Shown one piece after another: positions 35,884-43,992 of a stretch of DNA of 64,000 nucleotides. The position numbers and the translations under genes were made by a program. The DNA is taken from contig JBEKWB010000008.1 in assembly GCA_049513455.1 (NCBI GenBank), forward strand, positions 1 through 64,000. Reading direction: 5' to 3'. Source of the stretch: Bog-473 sp049513455. GTDB taxonomy: Bacteria > Actinomycetota > Acidimicrobiia > Acidimicrobiales > RAAP-2. Within the stretch, counting starts at the first letter, position 1, and the number at the start of each line of letters is the position of its first letter. The notes under the pieces were generated by a model. It saw only the letters and a list, made by a program, of their open reading frames with translations, searched no databases and was not told where the DNA came from.

Positions 35884-36795
35884 GTGGCGCGACCCCCCGT
35901 CGATACCCATGAGTGGGTCAGTTTCGAGGACGAGGACGAGGAGCGCACCTGGGTCTTCGACGTCAGTTTCCTGACCAGCAATTGGAAGTGCATCTTCGGC
36001 GAGGGGTGCCAGGGCGTGCTCACCGGCCCGGCGCCCGAGCTCGTGCAGGGGTGCTGCAGCTACGGCGCCCACCTGATCGACAAGAAGGACGCACGGCGCG
36101 TCGAGAAGATCGCCAAGACACTCACGGTCGACGAGTGGGAGAACCACGGCACCAAGAAGTCGGTGATCCACACCAACAAGCACGGCGAACTGGTGACCCG
36201 CCTGCAGGGGGACGCGTGCATCTTCCTCAACAGCCCCGGTTTCGCCGCCGGCCCCGGCTGCGCGCTCCACTCCGCCGCCCTCGCGCGCGGGGTCAACCCC
36301 CTCACCTACAAACCCGAGGTCTGCTGGCAACTCCCCCTGCGACGCGAGGACCAGGTCGAGGACGACGGCCATGTGGTGTCGACGATCCGTCAGTGGGACC
36401 GCCGCCACTGGGGCAAGGGCGGCCAGGAGTTCCACTGGTGGTGCACGCAGGATCCCGAGGCGTTCGTCGGCACCAAGCCCGTCTACGAGGAGATGGAGGC
36501 TGAGCTCACCGAGATGATCGGCGCCACGGTCTTCCAACGGCTCCTGGCCTATCTCCGCCAACGGGACCGCCTGCGGGCCCAGCGCGTGGCGCTCCCCCAT
36601 CCGGCGGTGCGTTATCCAAAACCCGTTGCGGCCAGCGGCTTCTCATCCGTCGAGGACCAGTTCGAACAGGGACAAGCCGCCGGGGCGAAGTCCGAGGGGT
36701 CCCACCCTGCGCCATCCGAGGCCGCGTCAGCGCCGGCCGCGTCAGCGCCGGCCGCGTCAGCGCCGGCCCAGGATGCGATTCTTCTGCCCGAGTAG
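35884..36795 (+). CDS. Cysteine-rich protein of unknown function
   Basis: 303 residues. At least eight cysteines are spread over the first 190 residues: C36 and C42 (NWKCIFGEGCQGV), the adjacent pair C57-C58 (VQGCCSYGAHL), one in GDACIFLN, one in GPGCALHSAAL, one in PEVCWQLP and one in FHWWCTQDPEAF. The CxxxxxC...CC spacing with later Cys resembles YkgJ/DUF3109-type proteins that chelate zinc or an Fe-S cluster; metal binding is inferred. After residue 240 the chain is low complexity and ends in SAPAA repeats. It is divergent from the NfuA-like Fe-S carrier, which fits with a metal-cluster protein. Function unknown. Confidence 0.75.
   Translation: MARPPVDTHEWVSFEDEDEERTWVFDVSFLTSNWKCIFGEGCQGVLTGPAPELVQGCCSYGAHLIDKKDARRVEKIAKTLTVDEWENHGTKKSVIHTNKHGELVTRLQGDACIFLNSPGFAAGPGCALHSAALARGVNPLTYKPEVCWQLPLRREDQVEDDGHVVSTIRQWDRRHWGKGGQEFHWWCTQDPEAFVGTKPVYEEMEAELTEMIGATVFQRLLAYLRQRDRLRAQRVALPHPAVRYPKPVAASGFSSVEDQFEQGQAAGAKSEGSHPAPSEAASAPAASAPAASAPAQDAILLPE
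36721..36765 (+). repeat. Three perfect 15-bp repeats at the end of the cysteine-rich gene
   Basis: GCCGCGTCAGCGCCG occurs three times without mismatch (36721, 36736, 36751) and encodes the AASAP units of the C-terminus. Perfect copies suggest recent expansion. Confidence 0.85.
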
Positions 36796-36878
36796 CCGGA
36801 CACCTACTCCCCTCAGCCAGCTCATGCGACCGCCGTGGCCGAGGCCCGGATGGGGCGCCCGACACCGCACGGGGAGGG

Positions 36879-37085
36879 TCAGTCGTTGAGCGGGTCCTCG
36901 TCCGCGTACGAAGGCGAAGGGGTGGAGCCCAAGATTCGGTCGTACGTGTCCTCTTCCGCCAAGCACCACGCAGCATGGACGTCATCGGGCTCGGCGCCGC
37001 ACTCCACGCACCGCGCGGTTGACTCCGTCGCTGATCGTTTCAAGCTTCGCGCCTCTTCAAAACGGCGGTGGCGTCCCTTTTTCAC
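36879..37085 (-). CDS. Small protein with CxxC knuckle, unknown function
   Basis: 68 residues. The first 20 are basic (KKGRHRRFEEARSLKRS), then ARCVECGAEPDDVHAAWCLAEE, a CxxC plus third Cys and a His that could hold zinc, and an acidic C-terminus. A strong AAGGAG lies 5 nt before the GTG, so it is very likely translated. A perfect 7-bp palindrome lies upstream. Convergent with the cysteine-rich gene at 35884. Possibly a zinc-ribbon-like RNA- or protein-binding peptide; I do not recognise the family. Confidence 0.6.
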   Translation of the reverse strand: MKKGRHRRFEEARSLKRSATESTARCVECGAEPDDVHAAWCLAEEDTYDRILGSTPSPSYADEDPLND

Positions 37086-37104
37086 GAGAACTCCTTGTCA
37101 ACCT

Positions 37105-37125
37105 GGGACGGAACGAACCCGTCCC
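37105..37125 (-). promoter_or_regulatory. Inverted repeat upstream of the small CxxC gene
   Basis: GGGACGG-N7-CCGTCCC, perfect 7-bp arms, 20 nt before the start codon. It could be an operator or a leader hairpin close to the ribosome-binding site. Confidence 0.5.
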
Positions 37126-37216
37126 GCCCCCTGGCGCGGCCGCACACCTGTTTGACCGCCGGGCCAGTGTAGTGGCTGTTCGGCCCGAAGAGGTTCGGAT
37201 CGAGGTCCGGTGGTGT

Positions 37217-37244
37217 TTGCGCCCATCCGGACCCGGCCTACGCT
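37217..37244 (+). promoter_or_regulatory. Promoter of the small gene at 37252
   Basis: -35 TTGCGC (37217-37222), 16-nt spacer, -10 TACGCT (37239-37244), 7 nt to the GTG. Leaderless. Confidence 0.5.
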
Positions 37245-37251
37245 GGTGCCC

Positions 37252-37470
37252 GTGTTCGATCCCGACGAGATGGTGGCCCGCTTCCGTCAACGCGCCGAGG
37301 CGGTACGGACCAGGGGAATCCCTCCCGTCGAGGGCCCCGAGCGCCAGCGCTTCCGCGAGCAGGCCCAGCGCGACTTCACCGACTACGCCATGATCGGCGA
37401 CGCCGAGGCCGAGCTCGTCGACGGGATCCTCACCTTGCGCATCGATTTGCGTCAAAAGGAAAAGGAATAG
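37252..37470 (+). CDS. Small conserved actinobacterial protein
   Basis: 72 residues: FDPDEMVARFRQRAEAVRTRG, then PPVEGPERQRFREQAQRDFTD, and a C-terminal EAELVDGILTLRIDLR. Mostly helical, charged, soluble, without Cys. Such peptides recur in actinobacterial genomes as hypotheticals; that statement is from memory, not from a search. The GTG at 37252 is favoured over a start 14 codons earlier by the -10 element 7 nt upstream. Function unknown. It ends 34 bases from the flavin reductase stop on the other strand. Confidence 0.6.
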   Translation: MFDPDEMVARFRQRAEAVRTRGIPPVEGPERQRFREQAQRDFTDYAMIGDAEAELVDGILTLRIDLRQKEKE

Positions 37471-37504
37471 CCCCGCGGTCCCCACCCTGGCGCCGATCTG
37501 CGGA

Positions 37505-38035
37505 TCAGCCGCCGTAGTGCATCCTCGTGTCCTCCATGCGGAGCACGTCGGCCGGCTCCCCCCCGACCTCACCCACCTCTCCGATGAACAGCGTGTGGCT
37601 CCCCAGAGGATCTTGCCGGACCACCGTGCACACCAGGTAGCCGGCCGCCGCCGCGAGCACCGGCAGCCGGGAGGCGCCGACCTCGCGCACCTCGTGCCCC
37701 GACATGGCCGTCACCGACCCCGCCGTATCGCGCACCACATTGTGCACGGGCTTGACGAAGCGGCGCACCACGTCCTTGTCCTGGCGCGCCAGGAGGGACA
37801 TCGTGAACGCGCCGGCGCGCCCGGTGAGATCGGCGGTGACCGAGCCGGCCTCCATTGCCACCGCCACCAGCTTGGGTTCCAGGCAGACCTGGACCACCAG
37901 ATTGGCCGTCATCAGATTCACCGCGTCCCCGTCCCGGCTGCCGATGAGGTACAGACCGGTGGGCAGGGCCCAGAGCACCCGGCGCCGCTGGCGGTCGTAC
38001 TGGTCGGCAGACCCGAGACCCTCGTCGGTCGTCAT
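37505..38035 (-). CDS. Flavin reductase-like FMN-binding protein
   Basis: 176 residues of the split-barrel flavin reductase domain. It begins RRVLWALPTGLYLIGSRDGDAVNLMTANLVVQV, with the usual order of FMN contacts, then EPKLVAVAMEAGSVTADLTGR and FTMSLLARQDKD. Family members reduce FMN with NAD(P)H or act as small oxidoreductases. The ATG overlaps the upstream lipoprotein stop by 4 nt, so it is co-transcribed with tyrS. A link to the P450/LLM genes is not indicated. Confidence 0.85.
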   Translation of the reverse strand: MTTDEGLGSADQYDRQRRRVLWALPTGLYLIGSRDGDAVNLMTANLVVQVCLEPKLVAVAMEAGSVTADLTGRAGAFTMSLLARQDKDVVRRFVKPVHNVVRDTAGSVTAMSGHEVREVGASRLPVLAAAAGYLVCTVVRQDPLGSHTLFIGEVGEVGGEPADVLRMEDTRMHYGG

Positions 38036-38544
38036 CCGAAGACACTGATGGGGGCGTTGTCGGTCGTCGTCGTGGTGGTCGGCAGACGACCGTCGATCGA
38101 CTGGATCCGGATGAGGACCCGGGAGTAGAGAACGTCTGCCTTCTTGCCATCCTCCTCGGCCGTGGCCAACAACTTCTTGTTCGTGATCCCGGCGTCGTAA
38201 CAGTCGGTGGCCGCTGTTCCCTCGAGCCCGTAGGCGGCGGAAAGCCAGTCGGTCACCTGCGCGTCGGGGGTGGGAAGCTCGCCGTTAGCCGTGTCCGCGT
38301 CGTCCTCCATGGTCCCGCAGGCCGCGTGCATGGCAGGGGTCGACGTCTCCTCCGCAATGCGCGCGTTGTCGGCCATCAAGGTCCCGATGTCCTCGCCGAA
38401 GCTGGTGCCACCGACCCATTCCGCCAAGCGATGGGACGGCGTCCCGACTTGGTCCTCTCCTGCACATGATGCGGCGCCGACCCCGAGAAGCAGCACGAGC
38501 ACGGCCGACAGGATACGCCGTCGCGACACACCTATCTTTCTCAC
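38032..38544 (-). CDS. Putative lipoprotein of unknown function
   Basis: 170 residues. A type II signal peptide is clear: basic start RKIGVSRRR, hydrophobic core ILSAVLVLLLGVGA and the lipobox ASC with Cys at residue 27. The mature part is acidic and has three further Cys (AACGTMEDD, TDCYDAG). The C-terminus runs TTTTTT. No known family recognised. Its GTG overlaps the tyrS stop by 4 nt. Membrane-anchored, outward-facing location is inferred. Confidence 0.75.
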   Translation of the reverse strand: MRKIGVSRRRILSAVLVLLLGVGAASCAGEDQVGTPSHRLAEWVGGTSFGEDIGTLMADNARIAEETSTPAMHAACGTMEDDADTANGELPTPDAQVTDWLSAAYGLEGTAATDCYDAGITNKKLLATAEEDGKKADVLYSRVLIRIQSIDGRLPTTTTTTDNAPISVFG

Positions 38545-39812
38545 GCCACCTCTGTGCGCAGCACGTGGAGGTCATGTCGCCCCTTGCGCAGCACGACATA
38601 GCGGCCATGGAGGAGATCGTCGGTTCCGAGCGTGCGGCCGATGTCGGACTGGCGCACATTGTTGACATAGGCACCCCGGCCTTCGATGGTCCGCCTGGCG
38701 TCGCCCCTTGACTTGGCGAGGCCGCTCTGCGCGAGCGCGTCGATGAGGAGCAGGCCGTCCAGAAAGGTCTGCCGGCCGATCTCGGTGGAAGGGGCATCGT
38801 TGGTGACCGCCAGCAGCATGTCCTCGGCGAGTGTGGCGATCTCCTCGCCGAAGAGCGCGGCGGACGCCTCCTCGCACCTGATCACCTCGGCCTCGCCGTG
38901 CACCAAGGAGACGACCTCCCGGGCCAGTGCACGCTGAGCCGCACGCCGTTCGGGGTGTGCCGCCGTCTCGGCGTCGAGGGCTTCGATCTCCTCGTGGGGC
39001 AAGAACGTGAAGAAACGCAGGTACGTCCCCACCATGGCGTCGACCGTGTTCAGGAAGAACTGGTACATGGCGAAGGGACTGGTACGGGCTGGATCCAACC
39101 AGACTGTTCCCGTCTCCGACTTGCCGAACTTGGTCCCGTCTGCCTTCAGCACGAGCGGAGTCGTCAGTCCCCACACTTCTTCCTGGCTGACCTTGCGGAT
39201 GTAGTCGATGCCCATGGTGATGTTGCCCCACTGGTCGCTCCCGCCGATCTGGAGAGTACAGCCGTGGTCGACGTGCAGCCGAAAGTAGTCGTACGCCTGC
39301 AGGAGCATGTAGCTGAACTCGGTGTAGGAGATGCCCTGATCCGGTCGGTCGAAGCGTGACCGGACGGACTCCTTCCCCACCATCTGGTTCACGGTGAAGT
39401 GCTTGCCCACGTCGCGCAGGAACTCGAGGGTGCTGAGCTGGCCCAGCCAGGCGCTGTTGTCGAGAAGGAGGTTGCGGGACGGATCGAGGAACTGCCCCAG
39501 CTGCGCCCGGATCCCTTCCAGATAGCCCTCCAGCACCTCCCTGGTCAGGAGGGTTCGCTCGTCCTGCCTCCCTCCGGGATCGCCGATCATCCCCGTCCCG
39601 CCCCCGGCCAACGAAATGGTCCGGTGACCGGCCAGCTGGAATCGGCGCAGCGTGCAGAGGAGGAGCAGGCTGCCCACGTGGAGGCTGTCGGCCGTGGGAT
39701 CGAAGCCGGCGTAGACGGTCAGGCCCCCGGCGTCGAGTCGCTCGAGAAGATCGGGGTCGGTGACCTGGTGGATCAGGCCGCGAAAGGCGAGGTCCTCCGA
39801 GAGTGTCGGCAT
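38541..39812 (-). CDS. tyrS: Tyrosyl-tRNA synthetase
   Basis: 423 residues. Class I synthetase with the HIGH motif as SLHVGSL, the tyrosine site YAGFDPTADSLHVG and SYMLLQAYDYFRLH, QIGGSDQWGNITMGIDYIRK, and the KMSKS loop as KFGKS. A C-terminal S4-like RNA-binding domain follows (ARRTIEGRGAYVNN). The ATG at 39812 has AAGG at a normal distance; a TTG two codons earlier is possible. First gene of tyrS-lipoprotein-flavin reductase. Divergent from the gene at 39851. Confidence 0.96.
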   Translation of the reverse strand: MPTLSEDLAFRGLIHQVTDPDLLERLDAGGLTVYAGFDPTADSLHVGSLLLLCTLRRFQLAGHRTISLAGGGTGMIGDPGGRQDERTLLTREVLEGYLEGIRAQLGQFLDPSRNLLLDNSAWLGQLSTLEFLRDVGKHFTVNQMVGKESVRSRFDRPDQGISYTEFSYMLLQAYDYFRLHVDHGCTLQIGGSDQWGNITMGIDYIRKVSQEEVWGLTTPLVLKADGTKFGKSETGTVWLDPARTSPFAMYQFFLNTVDAMVGTYLRFFTFLPHEEIEALDAETAAHPERRAAQRALAREVVSLVHGEAEVIRCEEASAALFGEEIATLAEDMLLAVTNDAPSTEIGRQTFLDGLLLIDALAQSGLAKSRGDARRTIEGRGAYVNNVRQSDIGRTLGTDDLLHGRYVVLRKGRHDLHVLRTEVA

Positions 39813-39835
39813 GCTCAAACCTTGCCATATGCCAG

Positions 39836-39841
39836 TAGCCT
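39836..39841 (+). promoter_or_regulatory. -10 element of the carotenoid-oxygenase family gene
   Basis: TAGCCT, 9 nt before the ATG at 39851; leaderless start likely. Confidence 0.35.
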
Positions 39842-39850
39842 GGTCTTCGC

Positions 39851-41182
39851 ATGAACCCGCCGTTGCCCATCGACGGCGTGCTCCCCCCGGACCTGCAGGG
39901 GACGCTGGTGCGCATCGGCCCCGGAACGCCGGGCGGCGGAGCGGAAGACGGAGCCCAGGCGAGAGCGACCGCCGGCGCTCTCCACGCCATCGAGATCCGG
40001 GACGGTGCCGCCGTCTCCTACCTGACCGAGCCCTCTTCGGCCGATGCCAACGTGTTCTGGCATGCCGGGAAGGTCTTGGCCCTGGCCGAGTCCGGTCTGC
40101 CGCAGCAGTTCTCCCGCCTGCTCACGCCGGAGGAGTTCGAGGGCGGGCTCCGCGTCCCCATCGCATCGCACGTCCGTCGGGATGCGGCTACCGGTGGCCG
40201 GGTCCTGTTCGGAGTGGAACGGGGCACCGAGGAGGCTCCGCCGTTCCTCAGGGTCGGCGAATGGGACGCCTCGGGAGCGCTGGTGCACCACCGTGAGGTC
40301 GAATTGGAGCGGGCCACCTGGCAGCACGACGTGGGCGTCACGGCGGACCACATCGTCTTCATCGAGTCGCCCACCGAGTTCTCAGAGGCCCTCTACGGGT
40401 ACGGCACCGAACCCGACGAACCGCAAGGGTCCCCCGATGTCCCGGTACCCTTCCGGTGGGATCCGGGTGCGCCCGGATGGGTCGGCGTGCTCGACCGGGT
40501 CCGAGCCGGAGTCGGCGCGGGCGCCGGCGTGCGCTGGGTCCGGGTCGATCCCTGCCTGGTCACTCACGTGCTCCACGCCCACGATGACGGGGACGCCGTC
40601 GTCCTCTACGTCTGCCGCTACGAGGTACCCGAGGAGGGCCAACCGGTCGACCTCGACGCGTCGGTGGTGGGCGCCGAGGGGATCGGGATGAGCCTGATCG
40701 CCGGTGGGCTCCCCATCCTCGAGCGCTGGCGGATTGTCGGCGATCGACTCGAGCGGTCACAAGTGGACGACCGGCTGGTCGAATACCCCACCTCGGACCC
40801 CGCATGTGACGCTGGCCCCTTCCGCTATGGCTACGGCGTCGAGGTGGCGCCCAATCGCGACCGCAGCGCTGATCGGGAGGTCGATCACGTAGGTCTCCTG
40901 CGCTTCGACGTGGCCCGCGACGAGGTGGTGGCGTGGAATGCCGGCCACTACCGGACGGCGAGTGAACCGCTCTTCGTGCGCGCCGCCGACGGGAGATCCG
41001 ACGACGAGGGCTGGCTGCTCACCATGGTGTACGACGCCGCCCGGGGCGCCAGCGACCTCTACGTGCTCGACGCCTCCTCTTTCGGCCGACGCGCTCCGCA
41101 GGCCGTCATCCATCTCCCCGAGTCGGTGGCGCTGCCGTTCCGCAGTCACGGAACGTGGATCGACGCCGCCCGCTACCGCTGA
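39851..41182 (+). CDS. Carotenoid cleavage oxygenase family protein (RPE65-like)
   Basis: 443 residues of the seven-bladed propeller family. Begins LPPDLQGTLVRIGPGTPGG, the usual family start (P.dL.Gt..R.GP). Fe(II)-ligand histidines are expected at ATWQHDVGV, at LVTHVLHAHDDGD and at the C-terminal FRSHGTW. The blade lines DHVGLLRFDV and DEGWLLTMVYD fit. The family cleaves double bonds of carotenoids, apocarotenoids or stilbenes; the substrate here cannot be told. The middle is Gly/Asp rich and more variable than usual. Stands alone, with tyrS diverging and an unknown gene converging 13 bases away. Confidence 0.85.
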   Translation: MNPPLPIDGVLPPDLQGTLVRIGPGTPGGGAEDGAQARATAGALHAIEIRDGAAVSYLTEPSSADANVFWHAGKVLALAESGLPQQFSRLLTPEEFEGGLRVPIASHVRRDAATGGRVLFGVERGTEEAPPFLRVGEWDASGALVHHREVELERATWQHDVGVTADHIVFIESPTEFSEALYGYGTEPDEPQGSPDVPVPFRWDPGAPGWVGVLDRVRAGVGAGAGVRWVRVDPCLVTHVLHAHDDGDAVVLYVCRYEVPEEGQPVDLDASVVGAEGIGMSLIAGGLPILERWRIVGDRLERSQVDDRLVEYPTSDPACDAGPFRYGYGVEVAPNRDRSADREVDHVGLLRFDVARDEVVAWNAGHYRTASEPLFVRAADGRSDDEGWLLTMVYDAARGASDLYVLDASSFGRRAPQAVIHLPESVALPFRSHGTWIDAARYR

Positions 41183-41195
41183 AACCCCCTCTTCG

Positions 41196-41768
41196 CTACG
41201 CCCCGCGAGTTCGGTTCGACGAGGTGGACGGGGTGGCCGGGGTGGCCGGTGTGGCCGGGGCGGGATAGGCCGACGAGGCGCGATCGCCGAACGCGGTGGG
41301 ATAGGTCCACGTTGACGTGAAGGACGACGTGGAGGCGGATTCAGAGGCCAACGACCGCCCCCACCCGCCGGCTGCCGCCGAGGTCGATTGTGGCAAACGT
41401 TGGCACTCGAGTTCGATCGTCCCGTCACCCCACCCGCCCGTATCCCAGGAGCGGCGGTTGTGCCGTGAGCAGTTCGGCTGACCGCATCGCACGGTGACGG
41501 CACAGATCGCCTGCGCGCCGTTGGGCCGCTGCCGTTCGCGTTTGCGGGCCGTCGCGGGCCGCACGTCGACCCGGTGCCGGGCGCGTCGCCGAATGCCGAA
41601 GAGTCGGGCGTCGAAGCGGAGGTGGCGGTCGAACAGACGATGGCGCTCGGAGAGATCGCGTTCAAAAAGGTCGGTTTCCCCGGTGCGCGCGGTGGTGACG
41701 GCCAACAGGACGATCGCGGCCGCCCCCCAACCCAGGTCCCGCTGCAGGCGCGCTCTGTTCATCATCAT
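41196..41768 (-). CDS. Unknown membrane-anchored protein downstream of the LCP ligase gene
   Basis: About 190 residues. It starts in a run of ATG codons (GTG, then four ATG) behind AGGAGG; the ATG at 41768 or 41765 has the best spacing. After NRARLQRDLG comes one hydrophobic segment, GWGAAAIVLLAVTTA, then a basic Arg/His-rich part, a small Cys cluster (AICAVTVRCGQPNCSRHNRR and a later ELECQRLP), and a Ser/Thr/Ala/Pro tail. No family recognised. It lies 99 bases after the LytR-CpsA-Psr gene on the same strand. Composition is plausible but less typical than neighbours, so coding status is not certain. Confidence 0.5.
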   Translation of the reverse strand: MMMNRARLQRDLGWGAAAIVLLAVTTARTGETDLFERDLSERHRLFDRHLRFDARLFGIRRRARHRVDVRPATARKRERQRPNGAQAICAVTVRCGQPNCSRHNRRSWDTGGWGDGTIELECQRLPQSTSAAAGGWGRSLASESASTSSFTSTWTYPTAFGDRASSAYPAPATPATPATPSTSSNRTRGA

Positions 41769-41867
41769 CATCACCCTCCTCTGACCCGAGGGATCATCGA
41801 TGGGGAGCATGTGGATTTTATCAGCCAATTGTGAGGGAACTGTGAGGCGCGGCGGATTTGCGCAGGC

Positions 41868-43706
41868 TCAGGTCCGATTGGGAACCGGAGCCGTCGGGGT
41901 GGCGCCCGCCGCGCACGCCCGTGGATCCCAGGGCGCCAGGGTCGGATTGGAGACCGATGGAGCGGCGATCGCATCCGAGGAAGTCGGAGTCGATGACGTG
42001 GTCGGCGTGGTCGTGGTGCCCGCACCGGTCGGCGTCGTGGAGGTGGCCGGGGCGTTCACGGCGAACTGGGTACCGGTCACGAGGGTCACCTGTGCGCCGT
42101 CGGCCACCTGGCTGGGGTCGTAGGCCATGATCACCGAACCGGAGAGGGAACGGGCCACCGACTCCGCCGCTGCCTCGGTCGCTGCACTCCGCGAGCCGTA
42201 GTACACGACGGTCTCGGCCACATCGCCCACTGCGGGGGTGTCACCCACACCGACCGTGCGAAACCCGAGCGCAGCCAGCGCGTCGGACGTGTTGGTGGCC
42301 TGGTTGTAGGCACCACTCCCGTTCATGACCGACACGGTCACCGATGAGGGCGTGGGGAGCGGGCTCCCGGTCATGGAGTCGGTGGTCGAACCAATGCCGA
42401 GTACCTGGTCGATGACGCTCTGGTCCTGCGCCTGCGAGGGGAACTCCACGTCGCCGTAACTGCCTCCCTGATAGATCAGGCTCCCGTCCGTTCCATCCGG
42501 ATCAATCACCACGGCGACCGGGAGGGTGAGCTGGGGGACCGAGTTGATGTTGACCGAGTGGAAGTCGAGCACGAGGCTCGCCATGTCGTTCACCGACCAC
42601 GACTGATCAAAGGTCAGATCGGCCTTCACCGAGTTGATGAGGTCCAGGTCGGTGATCGGGTTCCCCAGCCCCTTCTTCGCAACCGCGGTCGCCAACACCC
42701 GGAGGAATTCGTGGTCGCGGTTGATGCGAGCCAGGTCGCTCTGCGCCTCCTGGGGCCAGTACTCGGCGTCGGAGGTCGTCGTCCCGGGCGCGTCGTACTG
42801 GAGATGCCGGGCCCGGACCACCTGGAGGGCCTGCGTGCCGTCGAGGTGCACGCAGGTGGCGGCCTGGACGTTCAGCCCCGATTCGGCGTCGAACACCGAC
42901 TCGGGGAACGACATGTTGATGCCGCCGAGGGCATCGACAATATTGGCGAACTGATCGAAGTTGAGGGACACGGCGTGCTGGATGGGGATTCCGAAGTCCT
43001 CCTCGATCGCTGCCACCAGCTGCGACAGGCCCTGAAACAACCCGGCGTCGATCTTGTTCGGTCCGGTGCTACGGGCGTTGGGGATGAACAGGTCACGCGG
43101 GATCGAGAGCAGTGCGAGTTGATGGTGCGCCGGGTCAGCATGGAGGATCATGATCACGTCGCTGTTCACGCCGTTCACGCCCTGGGAACACAGCCCGTAG
43201 GCCGGGTTCTGCACGGTCAGGGCACATCGTGAAGTGGACCCCACCATCAAGATGTTCTCGGTGCCGGCCTCCTGTCCCGTGGTGAGAGCCGAATTGAGTC
43301 CCTGCACCTGCACCCGGTGCAGGTCGTGCGTCAGGTAGTAGGCGTACCCTGCGCCACTCGCCAGCACGACCAGTACGACCGCCAGGCTGATCAGCGCGAC
43401 CCGTCGTAGGATGCGACTCCGCCTGCTCCGCACCTTCCTGGGCCCTCGGCCGGCCCGCCGGCCCTTCTGGGCGCGGTGCATCGCTTCCCCGAGGGCCGCC
43501 AGGCCACTCTCGTTCGCAACGGCGGCGCCTCGATCGGCGCCAACTCCGGTGTTGCGGCCCGCCGTGCCCGTATCTGCGAGGGGATCCTGCTGCGCTTCGA
43601 CGTGGTCGCCGAGGTTGCGCAAGCCCCCTTCGTTGGGAACAGATCCGCGCCCGGAACGGCGTGGCGAGGACTCCGAGATACGCCGGCGTCGCCCGTCTTC
43701 AGTCAT
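41868..43706 (-). CDS. LytR-CpsA-Psr (LCP) family phosphotransferase
   Basis: 612 residues. Cytoplasmic basic N-terminus, one membrane segment near residue 115 (ILRRVALISLAVVLVVLASG), an extracellular LCP domain (SDVIMILHADPAHHQLALLS, IPRDLFIP, NKIDAGLFQG, NFDQFANIVDALGGI, and the Arg cluster RARHLQYD...DLARINRDHEFL), and a LytR_C domain near residue 470 (VTVSVMNGSGAYNQA). These enzymes attach lipid-linked glycopolymers to peptidoglycan. The C-terminus is Thr/Ser/Pro rich. The ATG at 43706 is supported by a TACGCT -10 ending 8 nt before it. Confidence 0.9.
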   Translation of the reverse strand: MTEDGRRRRISESSPRRSGRGSVPNEGGLRNLGDHVEAQQDPLADTGTAGRNTGVGADRGAAVANESGLAALGEAMHRAQKGRRAGRGPRKVRSRRSRILRRVALISLAVVLVVLASGAGYAYYLTHDLHRVQVQGLNSALTTGQEAGTENILMVGSTSRCALTVQNPAYGLCSQGVNGVNSDVIMILHADPAHHQLALLSIPRDLFIPNARSTGPNKIDAGLFQGLSQLVAAIEEDFGIPIQHAVSLNFDQFANIVDALGGINMSFPESVFDAESGLNVQAATCVHLDGTQALQVVRARHLQYDAPGTTTSDAEYWPQEAQSDLARINRDHEFLRVLATAVAKKGLGNPITDLDLINSVKADLTFDQSWSVNDMASLVLDFHSVNINSVPQLTLPVAVVIDPDGTDGSLIYQGGSYGDVEFPSQAQDQSVIDQVLGIGSTTDSMTGSPLPTPSSVTVSVMNGSGAYNQATNTSDALAALGFRTVGVGDTPAVGDVAETVVYYGSRSAATEAAAESVARSLSGSVIMAYDPSQVADGAQVTLVTGTQFAVNAPATSTTPTGAGTTTTPTTSSTPTSSDAIAAPSVSNPTLAPWDPRACAAGATPTAPVPNRT

Positions 43707-43714
43707 GGCGGGTG

Positions 43715-43720
43715 AGCGTA
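43715..43720 (-). promoter_or_regulatory. -10 element of the LCP gene
   Basis: TACGCT on the minus strand, 8 nt before the ATG at 43706; leaderless. Confidence 0.45.
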
Positions 43721-43980
43721 ACGACCTGGAAGGCCCCCGGGTCGTCGCGCAGCTCGGCTCGTCGCGGGGACGGGCCGCGTACGACAATGCCTCTACGTCC
43801 CATGGTTCTGGCGCGAGCCTAGGGAACCGAGGCGATGCCCTGATCTCTCCCTCGGGATGAGATCTCGCTACGCCGTCTCATCCTAAAGTGGGAAACGTTG
43901 CGGCCTCGGGGAGCAAACGCTGCCGTCGTCGACCCGGTTCCCGCATTCCCCCTGTGCTCCTCTCTGTCACACCCTTTCGG

Positions 43981-43986
43981 CATAGT
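43981..43986 (+). promoter_or_regulatory. -10 element of the HNH/DUF222 gene
   Basis: CATAGT, 6 nt before the ATG at 43993. TGTCACA (43965-43971) and CGTC (43987-43990) lie around it with a 15-nt spacing, which resembles the ECF41 promoter, but the start point would then fall inside the gene. Confidence 0.4.
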
Positions 43987-43992
43987 CGTCCC

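Noticed and set aside
43965..43990. TGTCACA-N15-CGTC in front of the HNH/DUF222 gene as a second ECF41 promoter
   Set aside because: The start point would lie inside the coding sequence, and the spacing is one base shorter than in the strong site at 52564-52590. A chance match cannot be excluded; it may deserve a test.
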